This document shows, piece by piece, positions 32,686-39,954 of a stretch of DNA of 39,954 bases (its first letter is position 1; each line of letters begins with the position of its first letter). The notes under the pieces are model-generated. The model was not told where the DNA came from. It ran no database searches and saw only the letters and a program-made list of their open reading frames with translations. Position numbers and translations under genes: made by a program. This stretch comes from Sulfurimonas sp. CG01_land_8_20_14_3_00_36_23 (GTDB taxonomy: Bacteria; Campylobacterota; Campylobacteria; Campylobacterales; Sulfurimonadaceae), in NCBI GenBank assembly GCA_002781365.1, contig PETN01000059.1, positions 1 to 39,954 on the forward strand, in the 5' to 3' direction.

Positions 32686-33854
32686 CCTATCCTCACGCTA
32701 CTTGGTATATTGACAACTCTCTCATGAAGTTGTTTGGAGTTTATAAGCGCATCCCTCTGGCATGTTTTAAACATTTCAAGTTCACTCATCAACTGCCAAA
32801 TAGGTCTGCTCATAACTCCAGCGTTGTTTAAGCATTCCAAAAAAGTGTCTCTCTCTTTTTTGCTATCAAAAAGCAGGGCGTTGAGCCAGTAGTTTGATTT
32901 TGCATTTTCTGGTTCTTTGATAAATTTTAGAGCATGCTGTGAAAAAAACGCTTCATATCCACATGCCAAATCTCGTTTATCTTTTAAAAAAGTATCAAGT
33001 TGTTCAAGCTGAGCAACAAGAAGGGCAGCGTTTAGGTTTGGAAGCCGATAATTGTACGCAATTGCATCATGCACATACTCGTAGGCATGTGGAAGTTTCG
33101 CGGTGGTTGTTAAATGTTTTGCTCTTTTTGCAAGCTTCTCATCATCTGTAACGATGACACCGCCACCACCGCTTGTGATGATTTTGTTGCCATTAAAACT
33201 AAATGCTCCAACTTTGCCAAAAGTTCCTGTGTGCTTGTCTTTGTAAAAAGAGCCTAAACTCTCGGCTGCATCTTCAACCAGTTCCACATGCCAAATATCA
33301 CAAATCTTTTTTATCTCATCAATCTTGCAAGGGTGACCGAAAGTGTGCATAGGCACACAAGCTTTTACAATTTTATTTGTAGTTTTATTGATACATCTGT
33401 TTTCTATAATCTCACAATGATTCTCAAAAAAGTTTTCTATGGAGTTTGGACTTAAACCTAAAGTATCTAAATCCACATCAAGAAATATTGGTTTTGCTCC
33501 ACAGTAACTGATGGCATTGGCGGTTGCAACAAAAGTGAGTGCTTGCGTAATGACTTCATCTTCTGGTTGAACATCCACTAAAAGCAGAGAGATATGCAGT
33601 GCTGAGGTTCCATTTACAGTTGCAATGGCGTACTTACTTCCAACGAAAGAGGCAAATTTTTCTTCAAACGCATCGACAAACTTTCCGACACTTGAGACAA
33701 AAGTAGAGTCAATACATTCATTGAGATACTTTTTTTCATTTCCTAAAAAGCGTGGTTCATGCAGAGGAATAAACTCTTTTGTATTGTAGGTCGTTTGTAT
33801 AAAATCAACGATTGCTTTACATCTTTGCATCAAGATATTTGCCTTTGTCTTCAT
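32682..33854 (-). CDS. legC: LegC-family sugar aminotransferase
   Basis: 390 residues, DegT/PseC-like PLP enzyme. ATVNGTSALHISLLL, AFTFVATANAI, the aspartate in LVEDAAESLGSFY, and the Schiff-base lysine in FSFNGNKIITSGGGGVI, which is the LegC-branch form. It aminates C4 of the 4-keto-6-deoxy sugar. An alternative ATG at 33830 (MQRCKAIVDFI) would cut the overlap with the upstream gene from 38 to 14 nt; the start is not settled. It holds three WTCCACATGCC words. Confidence 0.92.
   Translation of the reverse strand: MKTKANILMQRCKAIVDFIQTTYNTKEFIPLHEPRFLGNEKKYLNECIDSTFVSSVGKFVDAFEEKFASFVGSKYAIATVNGTSALHISLLLVDVQPEDEVITQALTFVATANAISYCGAKPIFLDVDLDTLGLSPNSIENFFENHCEIIENRCINKTTNKIVKACVPMHTFGHPCKIDEIKKICDIWHVELVEDAAESLGSFYKDKHTGTFGKVGAFSFNGNKIITSGGGGVIVTDDEKLAKRAKHLTTTAKLPHAYEYVHDAIAYNYRLPNLNAALLVAQLEQLDTFLKDKRDLACGYEAFFSQHALKFIKEPENAKSNYWLNALLFDSKKERDTFLECLNNAGVMSRPIWQLMSELEMFKTCQRDALINSKQLHERVVNIPSSVRIG
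32957..33292. repeat. Three WTCCACATGCC words inside legC
   Basis: ATCCACATGCC at 32957-32967, GGCATGTGGAA at 33084-33094 and TTCCACATGCC at 33282-33292. The gene reads Ala-Cys-Gly-Tyr, Leu-Pro-His-Ala and Trp-His-Val-Glu, so again three frames. Confidence 0.85.
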
Positions 33855-35004
33855 ATTTAAACTCTGGAATAAGTTTGAAAAACTCTTGAACGATTTCCTC
33901 TTTATTCCAAGAAAGGCGCTCTTTAAATTGAGAGATGTTTTTACTAAATAGGTTCAAACCAATATCATCAAAAAGAGGTTCATTTTTAATGATACCCAAG
34001 CTCTCAAACCTGTTCATATCTAAACTCTCTTTATCTGTAAAGAACTCTTCAAAATCTTTCTCACCTGTTGTATCACTCGAGGTAAAAAGGCATGGCCATT
34101 TTCCTTCGCTTGGAAGAGTTTGAGCAAGTTCTCTTGCCTCATCCTCAGTTTTACACAAGTAGGGTTCGTATCCTAAATTTTTGAGATATTTCAGTGCTAT
34201 ATCGGCAAATGAGATAAGGTGTAAATTATTATCGAGCTTTGGGAAAAATATATCTCTGTTCTCTCCAAAGATACAGCTCATTAAGCATAATTCACCACTC
34301 TCTTTTGGTGTGACAAAGTAGCGTTTTATATCATTAGGAGCAACGATAGGTTGTTTTTTCTCAATACGCTCTTTAAAGCCATGCAGAAGTGAACCATCGG
34401 AAAATGCTACATTTGCAAATCGAGCAGTAGAGATTTTTATGTACTTACTGCGTCGCATTAAAAACATCTCCATAATACGCTTACTAGCACCCATCATATT
34501 TACAGGATTTGCGGCTTTATCGGTTGAGACACAAAAGTATTTTTTAGTGCGTTTCGTAGTAGCTTGGGCAAGAGTTTTGTCTGTATTGAAAATATTGACA
34601 TCAATCATTCTCATAAGTGTATATTGATCCTCTTCGCTTCTTACATGTTTGAGTGCAGAGAGGTTTAAAACATAATCATATTTTCCATCGGCTTGTATAA
34701 AAGCATCATACTCAACACTTCCAATGTCAAGTGCAAAAGTCTTGAAGTCTCCCTCTATGTAGCCAAAGGAACTTCTTATGTCTCGCACAAGCTCAACCAT
34801 ATTGTTTTCACTAATATCTACAACATGAAGTTTTAAAGGGTGTCTGGAAAATATCTCTTTTACAACGGCTTGACCAATGCTTCCAGCGCCACCAAGGACA
34901 AGAAAAGAGGAGGAAGAAACTATTTGAGATAGCTCCTCTTTGTGAGCATTTATATCATCTGAGAAAAGCTCTTTATCTCTGCCGATGAGTTTTAAAATAT
35001 TCAT
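33817..35004 (-). CDS. legB: Nucleotide-sugar 4,6-dehydratase (CapD/WbpM-type, LegB role)
   Basis: 395 residues. Rossmann motif FLVLGGAGSIGQAVVKEI, then ALKHVRSEED, the segment CVSTDKAANPVN and the active-site segment MMGASKR. In the CapD/WbpM/PglF branch the usual SDR tyrosine is replaced by methionine, as here (MxxxK). It is a soluble, short form without the membrane domain of WbpM/PglF. It would make the 4-keto-6-deoxy GlcNAc nucleotide that LegC uses. The family normally takes UDP-GlcNAc, whereas Campylobacter LegB uses GDP-GlcNAc, so the nucleotide is open. Symbol by role and position. Confidence 0.82.
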   Translation of the reverse strand: MNILKLIGRDKELFSDDINAHKEELSQIVSSSSFLVLGGAGSIGQAVVKEIFSRHPLKLHVVDISENNMVELVRDIRSSFGYIEGDFKTFALDIGSVEYDAFIQADGKYDYVLNLSALKHVRSEEDQYTLMRMIDVNIFNTDKTLAQATTKRTKKYFCVSTDKAANPVNMMGASKRIMEMFLMRRSKYIKISTARFANVAFSDGSLLHGFKERIEKKQPIVAPNDIKRYFVTPKESGELCLMSCIFGENRDIFFPKLDNNLHLISFADIALKYLKNLGYEPYLCKTEDEARELAQTLPSEGKWPCLFTSSDTTGEKDFEEFFTDKESLDMNRFESLGIIKNEPLFDDIGLNLFSKNISQFKERLSWNKEEIVQEFFKLIPEFKYEDKGKYLDAKM

Positions 35005-35561
35005 TTGTTTGCTTTGTCTATGTAGTAACTGTAGATGATGTGGTCGAGTATCATGTGCATGTCTTCGACGAGTCCATACTCATCTTTAGGCGTTTGAATA
35101 TGAAAATTTATATCTGACAATATTTTAAGCTCTCCGCCGTCAAACCCTGTAACTCCCACTATTGGAGTGGCTTGTGTTTTAGCGTACTTGACTGCTTTTA
35201 AAATATTTTCTGAGTTTCCGCTACATGAAATGGCAATAAGCAAGTCTTCTTTACAGATTCTCTCCTTGAGTTGCATAAAGAAAACATTTTCATACCCTAT
35301 GTCATTGGAGATTGCACTACAAACTGGAGTATTGTCACTTAAGCTCTGTACATCAAAATTTCTTATATCTCTTCTTTTGAGTCCAACGCCTAAATCGTTC
35401 ACCATATGTGAAGCTGTCGCAGCACTTCCACCATTGCCAATAATGTAGATTCTCCCTCTCGTCTTCTCCAAAGCCTCTACGATAGCTGTTAGGGCATCTA
35501 CATCAATGTTTTGTAGCAGTGAAATTAGTTTATCCGTGTACTCTTTTGCGAAGTGCCTCAT
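35001..35561 (-). CDS. SIS-domain sugar isomerase (GmhA-like)
   Basis: 186 residues from the ATG at 35561. The SIS fold shows IYIIGNGGSAATASHMVNDL (phosphosugar loop), CSAISNDIGYENVF, IAISCSGNSENILKAVKYA and HMILDHIIYSYY at the C-terminus. It resembles GmhA, which isomerises sedoheptulose-7-phosphate. The longer ORF begins with TTG (35609) and lacks a good ribosome site, whereas AAGGG precedes the ATG at 35561 by about 8 nt. It is the first gene of the 18-gene operon. With a split transketolase encoded divergently, it could act on a C7 or other ketose phosphate. Confidence 0.87.
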   Translation of the reverse strand: MRHFAKEYTDKLISLLQNIDVDALTAIVEALEKTRGRIYIIGNGGSAATASHMVNDLGVGLKRRDIRNFDVQSLSDNTPVCSAISNDIGYENVFFMQLKERICKEDLLIAISCSGNSENILKAVKYAKTQATPIVGVTGFDGGELKILSDINFHIQTPKDEYGLVEDMHMILDHIIYSYYIDKANK

Positions 35562-35626
35562 TTTACTAACCCTTAAGTCAAAGTATTGTATTTTACTTAA
35601 ACAAATCAAACATAAAGATTAAACAT
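35562..35626. promoter_or_regulatory. Divergent promoter region of the two glycan operons
   Basis: The only gap in which both the 18-gene minus-strand operon and the plus-strand operon can start. It is 65 bp and AT-rich. The minus strand offers TAAAAT/TACAAT as -10-like boxes. I see no sigma-28 or sigma-54 site here, so the glycan genes are not obviously under flagellar control. Confidence 0.4.
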
Positions 35627-37051
35627 ATGTATGAAGACATCTACTTTCTAAATCCCGTAGAAGCGTTGCGAGTTGCCACTGAACAAAATAGATGGGGTGA
35701 AAATAACTATTTTTTGCAAGTTTGTTATTATGATGGTGAAAAGATAGAGAGTGATTTAGTAAATCTCATCCATCTTCCCATAGATAATCTACTTGAAGGT
35801 TTAGCTTATGGAACACTTAGAATACCATCTAAAATAGATTTTGAAGGCTTAGAACTCTCTGATGAGATAAAAGTGAATGTTGAGTTGAACTTTAATATGT
35901 CTATCCAACAAGTGCAGATGTACAGAAATCAGTTTAACGCTCAATATCTTCATAAAATGAAAAACAGTGCCCCAGATTTTTCTGAGCCATTAAGGTTTTA
36001 TCTCTCCGCTAGTAGTTCAACACAAGTAATGCAATATGTTTCTAAAAATATAGCAGATACATTGCAAGCTATGGGATACGATGTTCTTTTTGAACTTTCT
36101 CATGGAATGGAAGATACAAGCAGTTTAAAAAACATGTCAGAGTTCAATCCACATGCCACAATCAATGTAAATCATCTCCACAACTCTTTTTTGAATGATG
36201 CTGTTTTTAACTTTGTTTGGTTTCAGGATGGTATGCCGATTCTGCTGAATGAAGAAATACCTTTTATAAGAGGGAGAGATCATATTTTTGTTCTTGTAAA
36301 GGGACTCAAAGAACTTTTAAATAAAAAGGGTATTGAGAGCGAACTATTGTCTTTTATGATGAATGAAAACATATATAAGTCAAGAGATGAAATTAAAAAA
36401 GATAAAAAGATAGTCTTTATAGGTCGTTCTTATGCCGGTTGGATAGAACATATTAAAAATGATGTAAGTTTGAATGAAATATATAAAGATGCACTAGAAA
36501 TCTTTGAAGAAAAAAGTTATTTAAAAAATTTGTCCCATCAAGATAGTGAAATACGGTTTCTTATGGAAAAATATAATAAAACCAAGGAATATATAGACTA
36601 TATATATATGTATTTAATGCGGGATTATTGTGTTGAAAAATTATGTACTATTAATACAGATTATGAGATAGAGATATACGGTCACGGGTGGAGTCAGAAT
36701 CCTATAGTTGCTCCTTATTTTAAGGGTATCGTGGAGTATGGAGAAGATATATCTAAAATATATAATAGTGCCACTTATGGGTACTGTCCTGGTGGTTATG
36801 TGCTTATGCAAAGAACATTGGAGTGTGCATTTAGTGAGACAATTCCTTTAGTTCTTGATGTAAGAGCCGATAAGCAAGATGTATACAATGAAAAAATTGA
36901 AGAATCTATAGAATTTTTTCATATAAAGGATTTAGAGTTGATACTCTCTCGTGAACCACAAGAAAAAAGATATGATTTTATAAAAGAGCAATATGGTTAC
37001 AAGCACTTTGTAAATAGGTGTATTGAGATTATGAATGAGGAATTATCTTGA
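35627..37051 (+). CDS. Glycosyltransferase-like protein (CgeB/GT-B C-terminus)
   Basis: 474 residues. The C-terminal half reads like a GT-B donor-binding domain: YEIEIYGHGWSQ, YFKGIVEYGEDISKIYNSA, then GYVLMQRTLECAFSETIPLVLD (compare the CgeB/DUF3880-type Glyco_trans_1_2 pattern R--E-----G). The N-terminal part (1-110) has no motif I recognise; the middle has PHATINVNHLHN and FVWFQDGMPIL. It probably transfers a sugar, perhaps onto flagellin or a lipid carrier. Donor and acceptor are unknown. Its stop overlaps the transketolase start (TTGA). One ATCCACATGCC word lies at 36147-36157. Confidence 0.7.
   Translation: MYEDIYFLNPVEALRVATEQNRWGENNYFLQVCYYDGEKIESDLVNLIHLPIDNLLEGLAYGTLRIPSKIDFEGLELSDEIKVNVELNFNMSIQQVQMYRNQFNAQYLHKMKNSAPDFSEPLRFYLSASSSTQVMQYVSKNIADTLQAMGYDVLFELSHGMEDTSSLKNMSEFNPHATINVNHLHNSFLNDAVFNFVWFQDGMPILLNEEIPFIRGRDHIFVLVKGLKELLNKKGIESELLSFMMNENIYKSRDEIKKDKKIVFIGRSYAGWIEHIKNDVSLNEIYKDALEIFEEKSYLKNLSHQDSEIRFLMEKYNKTKEYIDYIYMYLMRDYCVEKLCTINTDYEIEIYGHGWSQNPIVAPYFKGIVEYGEDISKIYNSATYGYCPGGYVLMQRTLECAFSETIPLVLDVRADKQDVYNEKIEESIEFFHIKDLELILSREPQEKRYDFIKEQYGYKHFVNRCIEIMNEELS
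36147..36157 (+). repeat. ATCCACATGCC word in the glycosyltransferase gene
   Basis: Exact A-form copy in the host coding direction, read Asn-Pro-His-Ala. It is the only exact copy in the plus-strand operon. Confidence 0.72.
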
Positions 37052-37839
37052 AGGAAACGGCAACCAACATAAGAAGAAATATTTTACATATAGCAAACCT
37101 TGCACTCTCACCACATATTGGTTCTGCTTTGAGTTGTAGTGATATTTTGAGTGTATTATATTTTAAAATTTTGCAACTTGATGATTATGAGAACCGAGAT
37201 ATTTTTATACTCTCAAAAGCACATTCTGCAATGGCACTTTATGCAACCTTACATGAAAGAGGTTTATTAAGTAAAGAGGATATGGAAGGTTACTACCAAA
37301 ATGGCGGGACTTTGCCTGCACATACGGATAGACTTACAAACCCCTATATAGAAATAAGTGCTGGAAGTTTAGGTCATGGTTTACCAATAGCTACAGGTAT
37401 GGCACATGCGCTAAAATTAAAAAAAAGTAAAAGAGAAGTTTATGTCCTTATGGGCGATGGCGAGTCTCAAGAGGGAAGTGTTTGGGAAGCCGCCATGTTG
37501 GCTCCAAAACTTGAGCTAGATAACCTCACAGTGTTTATAGATAGAAATGATTTACAAGGGTATGGTAGAGCCTCTGAACTACTCTCTTATGAACCAATAG
37601 ATAAAAAGTTCGAAGCCTTCAATTGGGAAGTTTTAAGAGTAGACGGACATAATCATCAAGCGATAAAAAATGCTGTTGATTTTAAAACAGACAAACCTAA
37701 AATGATAATATGTGATACCATAAAAGGCAAGGGTGTAAGCTTTATGGAAGATGAACTCATTTGGCACTACTTTATAGTAACTGATGATGTAAAAGAGAGA
37801 GCAGTGCGTGAGCTAGAGGAGTCCTCTGATGAGAAATAG
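37048..37839 (+). CDS. Transketolase-like, N-terminal (ThDP-binding) subunit
   Basis: 263 residues, corresponding to the N-terminal third of transketolase. LSKAHSAMALYATL, TDRLTNPYIEISAGSLGHGL, and the ThDP motif MGDGESQEGSVWEAAM with the asparagine in FIDRNDLQG. The start is TTG at 37048 (GAGGAATTATC upstream), overlapping the glycosyltransferase stop by four bases. It needs the next gene for a complete enzyme. Split transketolases in polysaccharide clusters usually serve special sugars, not the pentose phosphate pathway; that inference applies here. Confidence 0.92.
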   Translation: MKETATNIRRNILHIANLALSPHIGSALSCSDILSVLYFKILQLDDYENRDIFILSKAHSAMALYATLHERGLLSKEDMEGYYQNGGTLPAHTDRLTNPYIEISAGSLGHGLPIATGMAHALKLKKSKREVYVLMGDGESQEGSVWEAAMLAPKLELDNLTVFIDRNDLQGYGRASELLSYEPIDKKFEAFNWEVLRVDGHNHQAIKNAVDFKTDKPKMIICDTIKGKGVSFMEDELIWHYFIVTDDVKERAVRELEESSDEK

Positions 37840-38704
37840 TGTTGCAAATGAGATAAAAAAGATAGCTAAGCAAGACAAATCGCTTTTTGTTATATCAGGC
37901 GATGCAGGCTTAGGCGTTTGGGACGATTTTAACACAAGCGAACAATTTATAAACCCAGGTGTAAATGAGCAGTTAGATGTAGGTTTTGCTGCAGGAATGG
38001 CGCTGATGGGACATAAAGTTATCTACTATAACATTGCTCCTTTTGTTATTATGAGACCTTATGAGTTTGTGAGAAATGATATATGCTATCAAGAGTTACC
38101 CGTTATTTTAGTAGGAACGGGAAGCGGAATAACTTATGCCCCCGCAGGCATGACTCACTATGTGGTCGAAGACATCACCCTTGCTTCAACAATGCCAAAC
38201 CTTGATATCTTTTCACCTGCTGATCCAGTGGAAGCAGTAGCATGTTTTAACTATGCTTATGCAAGTAAAAAACCAAGCTATATACGAATAGCAAAAAATG
38301 GTGAAGATGTTATACACAAAGAAGAGATAGACATAACAAAGCCGATTTTTATTCATAGAAGTAGTTCTAAACATATTCTTCTTTTACATGGCTCTATAGT
38401 CGATGAGGTTTCAAAAATCTTAGAAATTGTCGATTTGAACATCGTGAGTGTTCCGATGCTTACTTCTGATTTTGATTGGGAAGAATTTTTGAGTGCGTTT
38501 GATAAAGCATTTACCCTTGAAGAGCATTTTATAAATGGCGGTTTCGGAACGATACTTAAAGATAAATGTGATAAAAAGATTCATAAGTTTGGTCTTAAAA
38601 ATGAGTACATTCATAAAATAGGAAATAGAGACTATTTGAGAAAATATTATGGTATTGATGGAAAAATAATCGGACAGAAAATTGAAGAAATAACAAAGGG
38701 ATAA
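37829..38704 (+). CDS. Transketolase-like, C-terminal (pyrimidine-binding) subunit
   Basis: 291 residues. ISGDAGLGVWDDF, FINPGVNEQLDVGFAAGMALMG (the E of the pyrimidine-binding segment in VNEQ), PFVIMRPYEFVRNDICY, GTGSGITYAPAGMTHYVVED and PSYIRIAKNGE correspond to the middle and C-terminal domains of transketolase/DXS-like enzymes. The gene overlaps the N-terminal subunit by 11 nt, so the two are coupled and likely form a heteromer. Confidence 0.92.
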   Translation: MRNSVANEIKKIAKQDKSLFVISGDAGLGVWDDFNTSEQFINPGVNEQLDVGFAAGMALMGHKVIYYNIAPFVIMRPYEFVRNDICYQELPVILVGTGSGITYAPAGMTHYVVEDITLASTMPNLDIFSPADPVEAVACFNYAYASKKPSYIRIAKNGEDVIHKEEIDITKPIFIHRSSSKHILLLHGSIVDEVSKILEIVDLNIVSVPMLTSDFDWEEFLSAFDKAFTLEEHFINGGFGTILKDKCDKKIHKFGLKNEYIHKIGNRDYLRKYYGIDGKIIGQKIEEITKG

Positions 38705-38706
38705 AG

Positions 38707-39783
38707 GTGATGGATATAAAAAATGATGAAATGTGCACTTTTTGTACTGAGCCTTGGTCTGGTTTGATGCTTAGATGGGGTGGTAGGATACAACCTTGTT
38801 GCAGTAATTCAACTCCTTTGGGTGATATATATAAAGATCCCATTGAGGATATTTGGAATGGCAAGCCCATGCAAAATATTCGTAAATTAATCAGAGAGGG
38901 TAAGTACAAAGAGGCTGGATGCAATAGGGACTGTCCCGTAATCTACGAGCTGAATAAGAATGAAAAAAGACAATATATTTTGAACGAATGGACAGATGTT
39001 TATGTGAAAAATATGACTTTTTCACAAAATATTAATCACTTAAAAGAGGATATAGAAGGTAATTCAAATATAGCAACTTGCAAACCTATAACCTATGATA
39101 TCCAAACAACAGAGTTTTGTAATATGGATTGTATAATGTGCCATCAAAATCATCACAACCAAACAACTGTCCCTCCTGAATTTATTCAAAAAATGTTTCT
39201 TGATATAAATAGTGTGTATTGGATAAGATTTCAAGGAGGCGAAGTATTTGTTGATAAATCATTTATCGGGTATCTTTTAAAACTAAAAAATACTTTAAGG
39301 GATGAACAAAAAATCATTGTGATTACAAATGGTGCTTTAATATTGCCTGAGGATCTTGATATGCTCACAGACGGTGTACATCCAATCCATTTTTACATCT
39401 CTATGGATGCTTTAACTCCAGACATATACAAAAAGATTAGAAATAATTCCAATTTTGAAAAAGTTAAAAATAATATTTTGCATTTATCAAAAATACAACA
39501 AGTTAAAAATAATTTTGAGATATTGACATGGAATTTCGTCATTATGAAAAGTAACTTTCATATGATCCAAAATGCTATTAGATTTGCAAGCGAACACCAA
39601 ATAAAGCTCGTTTTTTTGCCCATAATCGGTGAATATGAAAATGAAAACATATTTAAGTACCCTAGTTTAAGAGAAACTTATTGTATTGATTATGTACAGG
39701 AATCAATTAATTTGGCTCGTACTTTGAAAGCTAATGTTATTGATTTAGATAAAGCGTTGGATGGGTTGAAAAATGAAAACTAA
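38707..39783 (+). CDS. Radical SAM protein with SPASM-like cysteines at the N-terminus
   Basis: 358 residues. The N-terminal 80 residues look like a SPASM module (Cys10, Cys13, PCC at 31-32, GDIYKDPIEDIWNG, Cys72 and Cys76), followed by a radical SAM core with CNMDCIMC (Cys138/142/145), the GGE-like FQGGEVF and IVITNGA. SPASM clusters normally follow the SAM domain; here the order is reversed and the C-terminus has no Cys cluster. It may modify a peptide, a protein or a sugar. GTG at 38707 or ATG at 38710 can start it. It lies 2 nt after the transketolase subunit. Confidence 0.85.
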   Translation: MMDIKNDEMCTFCTEPWSGLMLRWGGRIQPCCSNSTPLGDIYKDPIEDIWNGKPMQNIRKLIREGKYKEAGCNRDCPVIYELNKNEKRQYILNEWTDVYVKNMTFSQNINHLKEDIEGNSNIATCKPITYDIQTTEFCNMDCIMCHQNHHNQTTVPPEFIQKMFLDINSVYWIRFQGGEVFVDKSFIGYLLKLKNTLRDEQKIIVITNGALILPEDLDMLTDGVHPIHFYISMDALTPDIYKKIRNNSNFEKVKNNILHLSKIQQVKNNFEILTWNFVIMKSNFHMIQNAIRFASEHQIKLVFLPIIGEYENENIFKYPSLRETYCIDYVQESINLARTLKANVIDLDKALDGLKNEN

Positions 39784-39954
39784 TCAGTTAAAAATCATAG
39801 GATTAGGCAGATGTATAATCGGACATATGACCAATTATACAAATTTACATTTTGATAATGTAAAAATAACCCATCACTATTTAATTGAACCCTCTGATTA
39901 AACAACAAAATTTCAGAGCCAATTAGATAAAATAAAAGAACTAAAAAAAGAGTG
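39773..39954 (+). pseudogene. ORF interrupted by TAA, running off the window end
   Basis: From ATG 39773 (overlapping the radical SAM gene by 11 nt) the frame reads 42 codons (KIIGLGRCIIGHMTN, then HHYLIEPSD) to TAA at 39899-39901. The same frame then stays open to the window end as TTKFQSQLDKIKELKKE. This looks like one gene broken by an in-frame stop, or a sequencing error. It could also be a small genuine 42-residue ORF. I recognise no family. Confidence 0.4.

Noticed and set aside
5912-33292. The repeated word could be a conserved protein motif (Ala-Cys-Gly or Pro-His-Ala).
   Set aside because: It is read in at least three frames, in both orientations, in unrelated families, and one exact copy is intergenic.
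1-39954. CRISPR array, tRNA, rRNA or insertion sequence.
   Set aside because: No regularly spaced direct repeats, no cloverleaf in any gap, and no transposase-like ORF or terminal repeats were seen.

Overview
The window looks like a chromosomal segment from a low-GC, flagellated campylobacterotal (epsilonproteobacterial) bacterium of Sulfurimonas type. The reasons are the short flagellin with a sigma-28 promoter, the Maf (DUF115) flagellin glycosyltransferase, a legionaminic-acid (Leg) operon resembling the Campylobacter ptm/leg genes, a short BioB, and many c-di-GMP proteins. The genus call is inference. I see no rRNA, tRNA, insertion sequence, integrase or CRISPR array.

Layout. 1-348: the decayed 3' half of a cytosine-deaminase-like gene. 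349-5606 (minus strand): a LuxI/GNAT-like acyltransferase, a TonB-dependent receptor, a YfiR-like periplasmic protein and a GGDEF/EAL protein, probably one sensory module. 5727-9072 (minus): an AEC transporter, then a methyltransferase coupled to asparagine synthetase. 9254-12659 (plus): an orphan sugar-binding protein directly followed by a membrane GGDEF-EAL protein. 12702-17866 (minus): an AMMECR1-like small protein, a Kef-type antiporter, bioB, a YfcE-like phosphoesterase and topA. 18069-18911 (plus): flagellin. 19018-35561 (minus): one tightly packed set of 18 genes, starting with a SIS-domain isomerase and ending with maf. 35627 to the end (plus, divergent): a glycosyltransferase, a split transketolase, a radical SAM protein and an ORF interrupted by a stop codon.

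How the genes fit together. The 18-gene set contains a complete route to a CMP-activated nonulosonic acid: LegB-type dehydratase, LegC aminotransferase, LegH/NeuD acetyltransferase, LegG/NeuC hydrolysing epimerase, LegI/NeuB synthase and LegF/NeuA CMP transferase, plus a PtmE-like nucleotidyltransferase for the activated hexosamine. Maf would attach the sugar to the flagellin encoded next door. Interleaved genes (PIG-L deacetylase, WbqC-like protein, DegT aminotransferase, two epimerase/dehydratases, methyltransferase, ATP-grasp, PHP hydrolase, hexapeptide acyltransferase) suggest an elaborated, possibly undescribed sugar.

The most unusual signal is not a gene. The 11-bp word WTCCACATGCC (or its complement) occurs 18 times exactly, where chance predicts about 0.04, plus about ten one-mismatch copies. 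It lies in both orientations, in several reading frames, and almost entirely in two blocks (5.9-8.8 kb and 31.4-33.3 kb). It behaves like a DNA-level signal such as a DNA-uptake sequence, which I do not know to be described in this group.
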